DNA of 64,000 nucleotides from positions 558,001-622,000 of the forward strand of contig NZ_CP150207.1 in the NCBI RefSeq assembly GCF_037969765.1, written 5' to 3'. The notes below the pieces were generated by a model. That model searched no databases. It saw only the letters and a program-made list of their open reading frames with translations, and had not been told where the DNA came from. Shown one piece after another: positions 1 through 12,900 of the stretch (its first letter is position 1; the number at the start of each line of letters is the position of its first letter). A program made the position numbers and the translations under genes. Source of the stretch: Paenibacillus sp. FSL W8-0186 (GTDB lineage: Bacteria > Bacillota > Bacilli > Paenibacillales > Paenibacillaceae).

Positions 1-3000
1 ATGAGCTGTCCAGGGCGCTGCGGGCGCTGGCCCATGACACGGGCTCCACATTATATGCGGTGCTGCTGGCCGCCTACAATATTCTGCTGTCGAAATATTC
101 GGGGCAGGAGGACATTGTCGTCGGTTCGCCAGTAGCCGGACGGACGCACCAGGATGTGCAGCAAATGCTGGGCATGTTCATCAATACGGTCGCGCTTCGC
201 AGCTATCCGGAGCGGCATAAGACATTCCGCCAGTTTGTTCATGAGGTGAAGGATCATACCTTATCGGCAATTGACCATCAGGATTTACCGTTCGAACGAT
301 TAGTGGAGCTTCTGGATGTGGAGCGGGATACGAGCCGCAACCCTCTCTTTGACACGATGTTCAACTTGACGGATCGGGAGCGGCAGGAAATTCATATCGG
401 CGAAATGCTGCTCACTCCTTACGCGCTGCAGAACGATATTTCCAAATTCGACCTTATGCTGGACGTGTACACGGATGCTTCGGAGATTCATTTCGACTTG
501 CAATACAATACGGATTTATTTACGGCCTTTACCGCAGAGCAGCTTGGTCAGCATTATATGGAGCTCCTGCATAATATCACCGCTGATCCGGATGTGCCTC
601 TAATGAATCTGGGGATGCTTGCGGCGGAGGAGCGTGAGCAGCTTCTGGTGATGGGTCAAGGCAGGGCGGCCGATTATGATTTTGCCTGTACCGTGCCATT
701 GCGATTTGAACAGTTCGCCTTGGAGCAGCCGGAGGAGCCGGCAGTGCGTTGCGCCGGAGAGGTGTTAACCTATGCGGAGCTGAATGCCCGGGCGAACCGA
801 CTGGGGCGTTACTTGCAAAGACGATTAGGCGGGATTCCGGCAGACACGGTAGCGGCGGTGATGCTGGAGCGATCGCCCGATTTCATTCAAAGTGTGCTTG
901 CCATTTGGAAGGCCGGCGGGGCTTACGTTCCGATCGACATAGAATACGGCGTTGAGCGCAAAGCGGGCATATTGGAGGATTCCGCCGCGCGGGTGCTCAT
1001 TACCCGCTCTGAATATTTGCAGGACGGTCTGGAGGATAGATATACAGGCGTAATTGTGTGTCTTGACCGAATCGCGGCGGATGTCATGGAAGAAAGTCCG
1101 GAGAATATCGGCATTGCGCCGGCAGCCGGCAGTTTGGCTTATATTTTGTTTACCTCCGGATCAACGGGCAAGCCTAAAGGCGTGATGATCGAGCACAAAG
1201 GCCTGCTGAATCACATTTTAGCGGAGGCCGATGAACTGGGCTTGGATCAACGTCTCGTATTCGCTCAGAACGCTAATATCTGTTTTGATATTTCGGTTTG
1301 GCAATGTTTTGGCGCGCTGGCCCTGGGAGGAACAACGGCGATTTATCCGCAGGAGCTTGTACTGGAGGTGGAGCGGTTCCTTGAGGAGGTCATCGAGGAC
1401 GGGGTAACGCTCCTGGAGGTTGTTCCATCGTACTTGGCGGTGATGCTGGATGTTCTGGTACAGACTAGGGCAGAGCTCCCTTCGCTCCGTCATCTGTTAA
1501 TCACGGGCGAAACGATTAAGCCCGATTTGGCCCGGAGATGGCTGGAGCTGTACCCGGGAATTCAAATCGTCAACGCCTATGGTCCCGCGGAGGCTGCTGA
1601 TGATATTAGCCAATATGTAACCGGGCAGCTGCCGGAAGGGATGGAGACGGTCCCGATCGGCAAACCGCTGGCGAATTTTAACCTCTATGTAGTGGACGAA
1701 CAGCTGGAATTATGTCCTGTTGGTGTGTATGGAGAGATTTGTGTGTCCGGCATCGGGGTAGGCCGGGGATATATTCATGATCCGGAACGAACGGGCCAGG
1801 CTTTCATGCAGGATCCCTTCATACAGAAGCCAGACGCCAGCTTGCGACTATATCGAACCGGGGATTTAGGGCGCTGGCTTCCTGACGGAAACCTGGAATT
1901 CCTCGGGCGCAAGGACTTTCAGGTGAAAATCAGAGGCTTCCGCATTGAGCTGGAGGAGATCGAGGTTCGTATTTTGCAGGCTCCGCATATCAAGCAGGCG
2001 GTTGTGCTGGCTAGAGAGGATGAGAGCGGAAGTAAATATTTATGCGCTTATCTGGTGCTGGACGTACTTGCGCCGAATCAGCAAGAGACCTGCCTCCGCG
2101 AGCTTAAGGATCGTCTGGAAAAGGCGCTGCCGAACTATATGATCCCCGCTTATTTCGTCACGCTGGAGCAGATGCCGCTGCTAATCAGCGGCAAAATTGA
2201 CCGGGCGGCACTGCCTGCCCCGGATCGAAGCGCAGCAATGGCCGGAGATTATGCCGCGCCGCGTAATGATCTGGAACAAGTGCTGGCAGCGATTTGGGAA
2301 GAGGTGCTTGGCGTACAGCAGATCGGGATTGACCATAATTTCTTTGAGCTTGGCGGGGACTCCATCCGGGCCATCCAAATTTCCTCCAAACTAAGCAGCT
2401 GCGGCTATACGCTGAAGATGAAGGATTTGTTCCAGAACCCCGAGATCCGCAAGCTGTCCAAGTACGTCCAGCAGGATCAGCGTGAAATTGACCAGGGCCC
2501 TGTAGAGGGAGAGGTTGAGCTTACGCCGATTCAGAAGTGGTTCTTCGAATGCGGATTCTCACCGGCCAATCATTGGAACCAGGCGGTTGTTCTGTACAAA
2601 CGGGACGGGTTCCAGATTGACCTGTTGTCCCAGGTCCTCACGGAGCTGACCCGCCATCATGACGCGTTAAGGATGGTATTCAAGCGGGAGGATGGAGCAT
2701 GGATACAGTATAACGAGGGGCTGGACGGGCAGGCGGAACGCGCCTGGTTCGATCTAGCTGTTATGACGGTACCTGATGGGGATGAGGGCAGGCTGGAGAT
2801 ATCCCGACAGATCGACCTGCTGCACGGGAGTATCGACCTGGAACGGGGACCTTTAGTTAAGGCCGGCCTGTTCAAGACGAGCACCGGTGATCATCTGGCG
2901 ATCATTATTCACCATCTGGTGATTGACGGCATTTCCTGGCGTATTTTATTTGAAGATTTAACACTGGCCTATGAGCAGGCTGCGAGCGGCAAGCCGATCC

Positions 3001-3920
3001 AGCTTCCCGCCAAAACGGATTCCTTCCAGACATGGGCGAAACAACTGAAGGAGCATGCTGGAAGCAAAGCCATGCGGAAGGAGCTGGACTACTGGCAGCA
3101 AATTGAATCTGCGGAGGTCAAGGCATTGCCTAAATCGGGCCGCCGGGTAGGGCCGTTGAAGGTGCTAGATAACATGACGTATTCCTTCCAGTTGTCCAAG
3201 CTTGAGACAGAGCAATTGCTCGGCAAGGTTCACGGAGCGTACAACACGGAAATTAACGATATACTTCTCACCGCTTTGGGACGGGCCGTCCGGCAGTGGA
3301 CAGGCGAGGAGAAGGTGCTGATTTGCCTGGAAGGACACGGCCGCGAAGAAATTTTAAAAAATGTGAACGTCAGCCGAACCGTCGGCTGGTTTACATCGGT
3401 ATATCCGGTGGTGCTGGACGTACCCGGCACGGCGGAGCTGTCCTATCAGATCAAGTCGGTCAAGGAGAGCATCCGGCGCATTCCGAATAAAGGAATCGGC
3501 TACGGGCTGCTCAAATATCTTGCTGCTGAACAAGGGAATGACAGCATCCGATTCCGGCTGGAGCCTGAAATCAAGTTCAACTATTTAGGACAATTTGATA
3601 ATGATGTGAACACGGGCGTGTTCCAGGTTTCCGATCTTCCTTACGGTCAAACCGTCAGTCCGGAGGCCGAGAGGGAAATTGCCCTGAACATCGGCGGACT
3701 TGTGGAGAATGGGCAGCTGACGATGTCTATCGAGTATAACCTGCAGGAATATGCGGAGGCAGATATTCGGGTCTTCGGAAATCATTTCAAATCGCAGCTG
3801 ACCGAGATTATTAAGCACTGCGCGGACAAAGAGACGCAGGAGCTGACGCCTTCCGATGTGGCTGGGGACGATCTATCGATCGAAGAGCTGGAAGCTATTA
3901 TGGATTTTTACAATAGTTAA
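1..3920 (+). CDS. Nonribosomal peptide synthetase, C(partial)-A-T-E module
   Basis: The 5' end lies outside the window: the frame is open from base 3, and the ATG at 60 is inside a condensation domain. About 1,305 codons are visible. Domain order is the C-terminal half of a condensation domain (to ~base 600), an adenylation domain (core motif LFTSGSTGKPKG at ~1146-1181), a carrier domain (FFELGGDSI, phosphopantetheine serine at 2358-2360) and an epimerization domain (HHLVIDGISW at 2910-2939, FNYLGQF at ~3577). The residue should therefore be passed on in D form. By-eye alignment to GrsA gives pocket residues D-I-W-E-L-T-A-D-D-K. I do not recognise this code, but Glu278 and the paired Asp suggest a cationic side chain. 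The acidic C-terminus resembles a donor docking segment for the next synthetase, which starts 20 bases downstream. Confidence 0.95.
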   Translation, partial: ELSRALRALAHDTGSTLYAVLLAAYNILLSKYSGQEDIVVGSPVAGRTHQDVQQMLGMFINTVALRSYPERHKTFRQFVHEVKDHTLSAIDHQDLPFERLVELLDVERDTSRNPLFDTMFNLTDRERQEIHIGEMLLTPYALQNDISKFDLMLDVYTDASEIHFDLQYNTDLFTAFTAEQLGQHYMELLHNITADPDVPLMNLGMLAAEEREQLLVMGQGRAADYDFACTVPLRFEQFALEQPEEPAVRCAGEVLTYAELNARANRLGRYLQRRLGGIPADTVAAVMLERSPDFIQSVLAIWKAGGAYVPIDIEYGVERKAGILEDSAARVLITRSEYLQDGLEDRYTGVIVCLDRIAADVMEESPENIGIAPAAGSLAYILFTSGSTGKPKGVMIEHKGLLNHILAEADELGLDQRLVFAQNANICFDISVWQCFGALALGGTTAIYPQELVLEVERFLEEVIEDGVTLLEVVPSYLAVMLDVLVQTRAELPSLRHLLITGETIKPDLARRWLELYPGIQIVNAYGPAEAADDISQYVTGQLPEGMETVPIGKPLANFNLYVVDEQLELCPVGVYGEICVSGIGVGRGYIHDPERTGQAFMQDPFIQKPDASLRLYRTGDLGRWLPDGNLEFLGRKDFQVKIRGFRIELEEIEVRILQAPHIKQAVVLAREDESGSKYLCAYLVLDVLAPNQQETCLRELKDRLEKALPNYMIPAYFVTLEQMPLLISGKIDRAALPAPDRSAAMAGDYAAPRNDLEQVLAAIWEEVLGVQQIGIDHNFFELGGDSIRAIQISSKLSSCGYTLKMKDLFQNPEIRKLSKYVQQDQREIDQGPVEGEVELTPIQKWFFECGFSPANHWNQAVVLYKRDGFQIDLLSQVLTELTRHHDALRMVFKREDGAWIQYNEGLDGQAERAWFDLAVMTVPDGDEGRLEISRQIDLLHGSIDLERGPLVKAGLFKTSTGDHLAIIIHHLVIDGISWRILFEDLTLAYEQAASGKPIQLPAKTDSFQTWAKQLKEHAGSKAMRKELDYWQQIESAEVKALPKSGRRVGPLKVLDNMTYSFQLSKLETEQLLGKVHGAYNTEINDILLTALGRAVRQWTGEEKVLICLEGHGREEILKNVNVSRTVGWFTSVYPVVLDVPGTAELSYQIKSVKESIRRIPNKGIGYGLLKYLAAEQGNDSIRFRLEPEIKFNYLGQFDNDVNTGVFQVSDLPYGQTVSPEAEREIALNIGGLVENGQLTMSIEYNLQEYAEADIRVFGNHFKSQLTEIIKHCADKETQELTPSDVAGDDLSIEELEAIMDFYNS

Positions 3921-3940
3921 AAAATAGATTTAGAGGAGGG

Positions 3941-6900
3941 ATGGTCATGAACGAAAAGCTGTCAATCGCCGGGGTATGCAACCTGACGCCGATGCAAGAG
4001 GGAATGCTCTTTCATTCCTATTTGAATCCGGAGTCCACGGCTTATTTCGAACAGTTTGCCTGTACCGTCACAGGGCAGCTGGACGTCGGGCTGCTGGAGA
4101 GAAGTTTTAACGCTCTGATCGACAAGTACGATGTGCTAAGGCTGAACTTCCTTCATGAAAATATGAAAAATCCGAAGCAGATTATATTCAAGAAGCGCAG
4201 CATGTCCGTTCTTTACGAGGATATATCCCAAATGGACAAGGCAGAGCAGGAGCTATATATACAACGCTTCATCGAGGCTGATCAGAAGAAGGGCTTCGAC
4301 CTGGCGAAGGATATGCTGCTGCGGGCGGCTGTGCTGCAAACGGATCAGGAAATAGATCAGCAAGCGGGGCGTCGTTATAAGCTGATTTGGAGCTATCATC
4401 ATATCATTATGGATGGCTGGTGCTTGAAAACGATCGTGCAGGAACTGTTCGATGTATATAAAGCGCTGAGCCAGGGCGCAGCTCTGGAGTTGGATGAGGC
4501 GCCTCCCTTCGCTAGCTACATCCAGTGGCTGGATCGCCAGGATCGCGAGGAGGCCCGCCGTTATTGGGCCGATTATGTGAAAGGCTATGATTCGGCGATT
4601 AAACTGCCTTCTTTCGGGCTTCGGCGCCAGGACGGTAAGGCGCATCACGACCAAGGCATGATGCGCCAGAAGGCGAATGATCAAATCGATCGCAGCTATC
4701 AAATCAGCGAGGAGACGGCTCAGCGGCTGGAGCAGGTGGCCAAAGCCCATCAAGTGACGCTGAATACGGTGCTCCAGTCCGCTTGGGCGCTGCTGTTAGG
4801 CCGTTACAACGGAACCGAGGATGTAGTCTTCGGTTCCGTCACCTCCGGCCGGCCGGCGGAAGTGGACGGGGTTGAGCAAATGATCGGGCTGTTCATCAAC
4901 ACCGTTCCCATCAGGATTACCTTCCATGGCGACCAAACCTTCTCTTCTCTCATTCAACAAGTGCAACTCACCTCCTTAGAGACGCAAAACTACGATTTTT
5001 ATCCACTTGCAGAAATTCAGTCCCTATCAACCAAGAAACAGCACCTAATCGATCATATTTACGCCTTTCAGAACTATCCGGTGAGTGCGGATCCGCTGGA
5101 CGAAGCAGAGGCGAAAGAGCCATTCGCTATTAGCGAACTGGAGGATTTTGAACAGACGCATTATGATTTCAATCTTATTTTGATGCCGAATGAAGGCCTT
5201 GAGGTCAAATTCAAATATAATGCGGCCCGCTATGAACAGGCGGCGATGGATCGCTTGTTCCAGCATTATGAGCAAGTGCTGAATACGGTCAGCCAAAATG
5301 CGAATGTGCTTCTGCGGGATATTTCAGTAATTACGGCCGAGGAACGAGAGTTAATCTTACACAGGTTTAACGACACGGCAGGCGAGTATCCGCGGGACCA
5401 GACCATCGTGCAATTGTTCGAGCGTCAGGCCGAGCGAGTTCCCGGAAATCTTGCCATCGTTCATCACGGTAAAAATCTGACATATAAAGCATTGAACGAT
5501 AAAGCCAATCAGCTTGCAGCCAGGCTCATCAGCAGAGGAGTCGGCCCCGATCAGATCGTCGGCCTGGTCGGGGAGCGCTCCGCGGACACGGTGATCGGCA
5601 TGCTGGGGATTTTGAAGGCAGGGGGCGCTTATTTGCCCATCGATCCGGAATACCCTGCCGACCGCATTGAATATATGCTTCTCGACAGCCAGGCGAAATG
5701 GGTTGTTACTCCGCGATGCTACGCGGAACGCCTGGCGAGTGAAGCTGAGGTGATCATTCTTGATGAGAACGAGCCGGAAAGGGAGCCTGCCTCCAATCTG
5801 GACCAGCAGCTTGATGAGCCGCCGCTCCAGGTGAGGCAGAACCCTGTGAAGCCTGCAAATTTGGCCTACGTCATGTACACGTCAGGTTCAACGGGGCGGC
5901 CCAAAGGGGTTATGATCGAGCACCAGAATGTGGTTCGTCTTGTCCAGAATACGAACTACATTCCGTTTCGGCCGGGGGATCGCATCCTGCAAACGGGGGC
6001 TCCTGTGTTTGATGCCTGCACGTTTGAAATATGGGGCGCGCTGCTAAACGGGCTGGAGCTGTATATTATCGACAAAACATCGATCTTGGATCCAGAGAAG
6101 CTGGGCCAAGCGCTTCGCGAATACAGCATTACGACGATGTGGCTCACCTCCCCGCTGTTTAATCAGCTGGCCCAGCAGCAGCCGGAGTTGTTCCAGCCGC
6201 TTCGCTATCTGATTGTCGGCGGAGATGCCCTCTCGCCCAAGCATATTCAACAGGTGGCGGAGCAGTGCAAGGGCACGACGCTGATCAATGGGTATGGACC
6301 GACCGAGAATACGACCTTCTCCTGCTGCTATACGATTACTTCGCAGGAGGAGAAGAGCATTCCGATTGGCGGGCCGATTGCTCATTCTACGGCTTATGTC
6401 GTCGATTTATACGGGCACTTATGCCCCGTCGGTGTGCCGGGCGAGCTATGGGTCGGGGGCGACGGTGTGGCTCGGGGCTACATCAATAACGAGGCGCTGA
6501 CCTCGGAGAAATTCATGGCCAGTCCGTTTACGGAAGGTGAGCGTGTTTACCGCACGGGAGATGCAGCAAGCTGGCTCCCGGACGGTACGATCGAGTTCAT
6601 CGGCCGGCTGGATCATCAGGTGAAAATCAGGGGATTCCGCATTGAAATCGGGGAGATTGAAAGCCGGATCCAGCTGCACAAGGCCGTGAAGGAAGCGATC
6701 GTCACGGTATGGGACAAAGGCGAAGGCAGCAAGGCCCTATGTGCTTATCTCGTCTGCGAGGGTGAACTGGGTGCAGCGGAAATCAGGCAATATTTGGCGG
6801 GCTATCTTCCTGATTACATGATTCCTTCCCATTGGGTATTCATGGATCAGCTGCCGCTGACCCCGAACGGCAAGGTTCACCGCCAAGCTCTGCCCGTGCC

Positions 6901-9900
6901 GGAGGAGAGCGCAGCATATGAAGGGATCTATGTTGCCCCGCGCAATGAGGCGGAGCAGAAGCTCGCTGACATATGGAGCGATGTGCTAGGCGTGCCTGCT
7001 GTCGGCGTGAATGATCATTTCTTTGAGCTGGGCGGCCACTCCTTGACGGCCCTGAAGCTGGTTTCGGAAGTGAAGAAGCAATTTCAGGTTCAGCTGCCGC
7101 TGGCGGATGTGTTCCAGACCCCTGTACTTGCAGACATGGCGGCCCGCATTGGCGGGAATCAGGAAGCGGGTTCTGATCCCGCACTAGTTATCGAGCCTGC
7201 CCCGGCGGCTGAATACTATCCCGTGTCCTCGGCGCAAAAACGGCTGTTTATTCTAAATGGAATGACAGGCATGGATACCGCATACAACATGCCGTTTGTG
7301 ATGCAAATCGAGGGCAGGCTTGATGTGAAGCGGCTGGAAGAGGCGTTTCAAGCGTTGATTGCGCGTCATGAGCCCTTGCGGACTTCCTTTACCCTCCTTC
7401 AGGGCGAGCCTGTTCAGCGAATTCATGACCGCGTTGATTTTACGATGGAGCTGCTGGACGTTCATCCTGATCAGAATATGGAGGATATCGTCGATCAACT
7501 GGTCACGCCGTTCGATCTTGGCCAGGCTCCATTGCTGCGGGCCGCTCTCGCCAAACGCCAGGAGGAGCGATATGTGCTCGTCATTGATATCCATCATATT
7601 GTCGCTGACGGCTCTTCCATCAGCGTCATCGTGAAGGAATTCAGCGATCTGTACAACGGTCAAGGCTTGGAGCGTTTAGGTGTTCAGCGCATTCAATATA
7701 AAGATTTTGCCGTCTGGCAAAATAAGCAGCTCGGCTCCGGGGGCTTGCAGCAGCATGAGCGCTACTGGCTGGAACAGTTCGCCGAGGAGCCTCCGGTACT
7801 GAATTTGCTGACCGATTACCCGCGTCCGCAAATTCAAAGCTTCGAGGGAGCGGTTGCCTCCGCAGAAATCGACCAGGAACTGTCGTCCCGGCTCAAGCAG
7901 CTTGCTAATGAAACGGGAGCCACCTTATATATGGTTTTGCTTGCCGCTTACAGTGTGCTGCTGTCTAAGTATTCGGCTCAGGAGGATATCGTGATCGGCT
8001 CTCCGACGGCGGGCAGAACCCATGCAGACGTGCTTCATACGGTCGGCATGTTCGTCAATACGCTGGCTTTGCGCCTGAAGCCGGGAGCGCAGAAGACATT
8101 CGGGGATTTCCTGAATGAGGTGAAGCAAACGGCCTTCCAGGCTTTCGAGCATCAGGACTACCAATACGAAGATCTCATCGAGCAGCTCGGCTTACGGCGG
8201 GATATGAGCCGCAATCCGCTGTTCGATACGGTATTCACCTTGCAGAACATCGATATTCAGGAGGCTGAGTTAACTGGACTGGCCGTGCAATCCTGCTCTT
8301 GGGATGGCCGAATGTCCAAGTTCGATTTGACCTTGACGGTGGTCGAGCGGGAGCAAGGCATGTTCATCGACGCAGAGTATGCTGTCAAATTGTTTAAGGC
8401 TGCTACGATTGAACGGCTGCTGAAGCATTTTGTCCAGGTGCTGCGAGTCATTGCTGCAGATAAAGAGATGAAGCTTGCCGATATCGAATTGCTGTCGCCA
8501 GAGGAGCGGCAGCAAATGATGGTTGATTTTAATGGTTCCCGTACCGAATACCCGCGCAACCGGACGGTATATGAACTGTTTGCGGAACAGGCCGGGCGGA
8601 CGCCGGAACAGATCGCCCTCGTATTTAAGGAGGAGCGGTTCACTTATCGGCAATTGGACGAGATGGCGGGCAGGTTTGCTCAAATGCTGCGGGAGCTTGG
8701 CGTCAAGCCGGGCGAAATTACGGCCATTATGGCTGAGCATTCGATCGAAATGATCGTTGCCGTGCTAGCCGTGCTAAAGGCAGGCGGAGCTTATCTGCCG
8801 ATCGACCATGAATATCCGGCCGACCGCATCGCTTATATTTTGGAGGATAGCAATGCTGGCCTGCTCTTGACTAAGAGCCGGCTGCTGCAAGCGAAAGATA
8901 TGCTTGCTCCAGATATGAAGGTTCATATCACTGGAAGGCATATTCAAGCGATTGATCTGGAGGATGTGCTTGTTACGTCCAGGGAAGCGGGGCCGCTGCC
9001 TTCATCTACATTAACATCATCAACGCCAACACCAACGACGTCCTCATCGCCATCTACATCAACGCCACCGCTGGCATCTGTCGAGGCCTCGCCATCCGAC
9101 CTGGCCTATGTCATCTACACCTCCGGTTCGACGGGGAAACCGAAGGGCGTTATGATCGAGCATCGTTCCTTGCTGAATATGACCAGCTGGTACCAGACGT
9201 ACTACCAGCTGACGGCCGCGGACAAATGTACGAAATATGCCGGATTCGGCTTCGATGCTTCGGTGTGGGAGATTTTCCCGGCCCTCCTGTCAGGCAGCGA
9301 GCTGCACATCATTCCGGAGGAAATTCGATACGATGTACGGTTATTAGCGGAATATTACAACAACAGCCGTATTTCCATCAGCTTCTTACCGACGGCGGTT
9401 TGCGAGCAGTTCATCCAGCTCGACAACGACTCGCTGCGCATGCTGATTACGGGGGGAGATAAACTCAGAGTATATCGTCCGACGCCTTATGAGCTGGTCA
9501 ATAACTATGGGCCAACGGAGAACACCATCGTGACGTCGGCATTCAAGGTCAAGGGAGAGTACGATAATATTCCGATCGGCAAGCCGATCGACAATGTGCG
9601 GGTCTATATCCTGGATGCCAATGACAAGCTGCTCCCGGTTGGGGTGCCTGGCGAACTCTGCGTTGCCGGGGACAGCTTGGCCCGGGGTTATATGAACCGG
9701 CCTGATTTGACGGCGGAGAAGTTTACGAGTGACCCATTCTATCCCGGCGAAAGAATGTACCGAACCGGAGATTTGGCCAGATGGCTGCCGGAAGGCGACC
9801 TCGAGTATTTAGGCCGGATGGATGAACAGGTTAAAATCCGCGGTTACCGCATCGAGCTGGGCGAGGTAGAGAATGTTCTCCTGAAGCAGGCGGGGATCAA

Positions 9901-12900
9901 GGAGGCTGTTGTCCTGGCGATAGAGAACCTGCGGCAAGAAACAGAGTTATGCGCCTATATTGCCGCTTCCCGGGAATGGCCGGTACGGGAGCTGAGAGAG
10001 CACCTGGCCCGGGAATTGCCGGAATACATGCTTCCAGTCCATTATGTGTTCCTGGATGAACTGCCATTAACCGCGAACGGCAAAGTGAACCGCCATGCGC
10101 TGCCGCAGCCCGACTTCCATTCCGCTGCAGCGGATAACCATGTTCCGCCGCGCAGTAAAACGGAGCAGAGACTGGCTGAGATTTGGTCTGATGTGCTCGG
10201 GGTGGAGCAAGTCGGGGCGCATAGCCATTTCTTCGAGCTTGGCGGGCATTCTTTGAAGGCGGCGGCGCTGACCGCCGGCATTAAGGAAGCTTTTCAAGTT
10301 GACCTGCCGCTAAGCGGCGTCTTCCGCCACCCTATTCTGGAGCAGATGGCTGCGGGGATCGATGCGCTGGAGCGGCAGGGATACACGGAAATTGAACGCA
10401 TCCCCGATCAGGAGGATTACCCGGTATCCTCAGCGCAAAAGCGTCTGCTGATTTTGAACGAGCTGGAGGGGGCAGGAACAGCGTATAATATGCCTTTTGT
10501 CCTGCAGCTGTCTGGAAGTCTGGATCGCTCCAGGCTGCAGCAGTCATTCGATGCCTTGATCCGCAGGCATGCAGCCTTCCGGACCTCCTTTGCGCTTAAA
10601 GAGGGCGAGCTGGTGCAAGTCATCCATCCAGAGGTCGTATTTCAGATCCGGGAAATGGCCATTATGGATGAGCCTGCTCGCATCAAGGAGGCCATCCGGC
10701 AATTTGTTCAGCCTTTCGATCTGCAGCAGGCGCCGTTAATTCGCGTGGGGCTGGCAAGCCTTCGTGCGGACAAGCATATTCTGATGATCGACATGCATCA
10801 TATCATCTCGGACGGAGAATCGGTTCGCCTGCTGGTTGAGGAGCTAAGCGAGCTGTACGGCGGCGAAGAGCAGAGCAGTACTGCAGCGCGGGTGGAATAT
10901 AAGGATTATGCGGTATGGCAAAATAAAATGCTTCAATCGGAAGCCTATCGCCAGCAGGAGCAATACTGGCTGGAGCGCTTCGCGGGAGAATTGCCGGTGC
11001 TCACGCTACCTACCGATTATGCGCGTCCGCAAATGCAGAGCTTCGAGGGGGATAGCTTGACGGTTAGGCTGGATAGTGATTTAAGCTCTCGCATACTTGA
11101 AGCGGCTGCGCGGACGGGAACTACCTTGTATATGTTCCTGCTTGCCGCGTATAACATCCTCTTATCCAAATATGCGAACCAAGAGGATATTATCGTCGGT
11201 ACGCCGACCGCAGGCAGGGAGCGGAAGGAACTGGAGGGCATCATAGGGATGTTTGTTAACACCCTAGCCATCCGTACTCAGCCTGAAGGGCATAAGCACT
11301 TCGGGGATTTCCTGGAGGAAGTGAAGGAGCATTCACTGCAGGCGTTCGAGAATCAACTGATCCAGTACGAGGATCTGCTGGAGAAGCTGGAGGTCGCGCG
11401 GGACGTAAGCCGCAATCCGCTATTTGACACGATGTTTGCCGTGGATAATGTCGGGGTCGAGGAGATTCAGCTGGATGGCTTGCGTATGAAGCCATACCCG
11501 TTCGACAACGGCACGTCCAAATTCGATTTGATGGTTACGGCGGCAGAAGAGGGAGCGGAGATCCGTCTGGATATCGAATATGCCGTCAAGCTATTCCGCA
11601 AAGATACGATTGAGCGCTTGATTGCGCACTATGTTCAAATTTTGCGGGCCGTTACGGCAGACATGGATATTAAATTGTGTGACATCGGTCTGCTGCTGGA
11701 GAAGGAGCGGCGGCAAATTATCGCAGACTTTAATGATACGGCAACTTACTATCCGCGCCAAACGATCCATGAGCTGTTCGAGGAGCAGGCGGAACAGCAG
11801 GCAGACCGCATTGCAGTGGTCCATGGCGATACGGAGCTGACTTACCGCGAGCTTAATGCCAAGGCGAACCAGCTTGCCGCAATATTGCGGGACAAGGGAG
11901 TTGGCCCTGACCGGATTGTGGCGATTATCGGAGATCGCACGCTGGAAATGATCATCGGCATGCTGGCGATTCTGAAAGCAGGGGGCGCTTATCTTCCGAT
12001 AGATCCGGATTATCCGATGGACCGGGTCGAATATTTCCTTAAGAATAGCGAGGCCAAAGTGCTGCTTGCCCGCAGTTGTTACGCAGACAGAGCGATAGAT
12101 GGCGTGGAAGCCGTCGTATTGGAACACGAGCAGCTGGACAATCTTGATGCGCCTAATCTCCCCCATGAGACGAACCCCGGTCATCTCGCTTATGTGATGT
12201 ATACTTCGGGATCGACGGGACTGCCTAAAGGGGTTATGGTCGAGCATCTCGGCGTCGCCCGGCTGGTCAGGAATACGAATTATGTGCGCTTCACAAAAGA
12301 GGATCGCGTGCTGCAGACAGCGGCTCCGGTATTCGACGTCAGCGTGTTTGATATTTGGGGAGCATTGCTGAATGGCGCACGCCTGTACCTGGTCGATAAA
12401 TTTACACTGCTGGATCCGATCCGGGTCGAATCCGTGCTTCAGCAGCATCGCATCACGATGCTATGGCTGACATCGCCGCTATTTACCCAGTTCGCCCAGC
12501 AGAAGCCGGATATGTTCCGTACGGTTAGCTACTTGATCGTCGGCGGAGATATTCTCTCCCCGAAGCATATCCAGCTTGTGAGGGAGCATTGCGGACAGTT
12601 GACCGTGGTAAATGGGTACGGTCCTACGGAGAACACCTCGTTCTCCTGCTGCTTCATCATCGAAGAAGCGTATGAGAAAAGCGTGCCGATTGGTCCGCCG
12701 ATCAGCAATTCAATGGCATATATCGTCGATAAATACGGAAACCTGAATCCGGTCGGCGTGCCTGGCGAGCTCTGGGTCGGCGGGGACGGTGTTGCCCGCG
12801 GATACATGAACAATGAAGAGCTGACCAGGCAGAAATTCATTCCCAATCCTTTTGTTCCAGGGGATCGGGTATATCGGACGGGGGATGCGGCAAGATGGCT

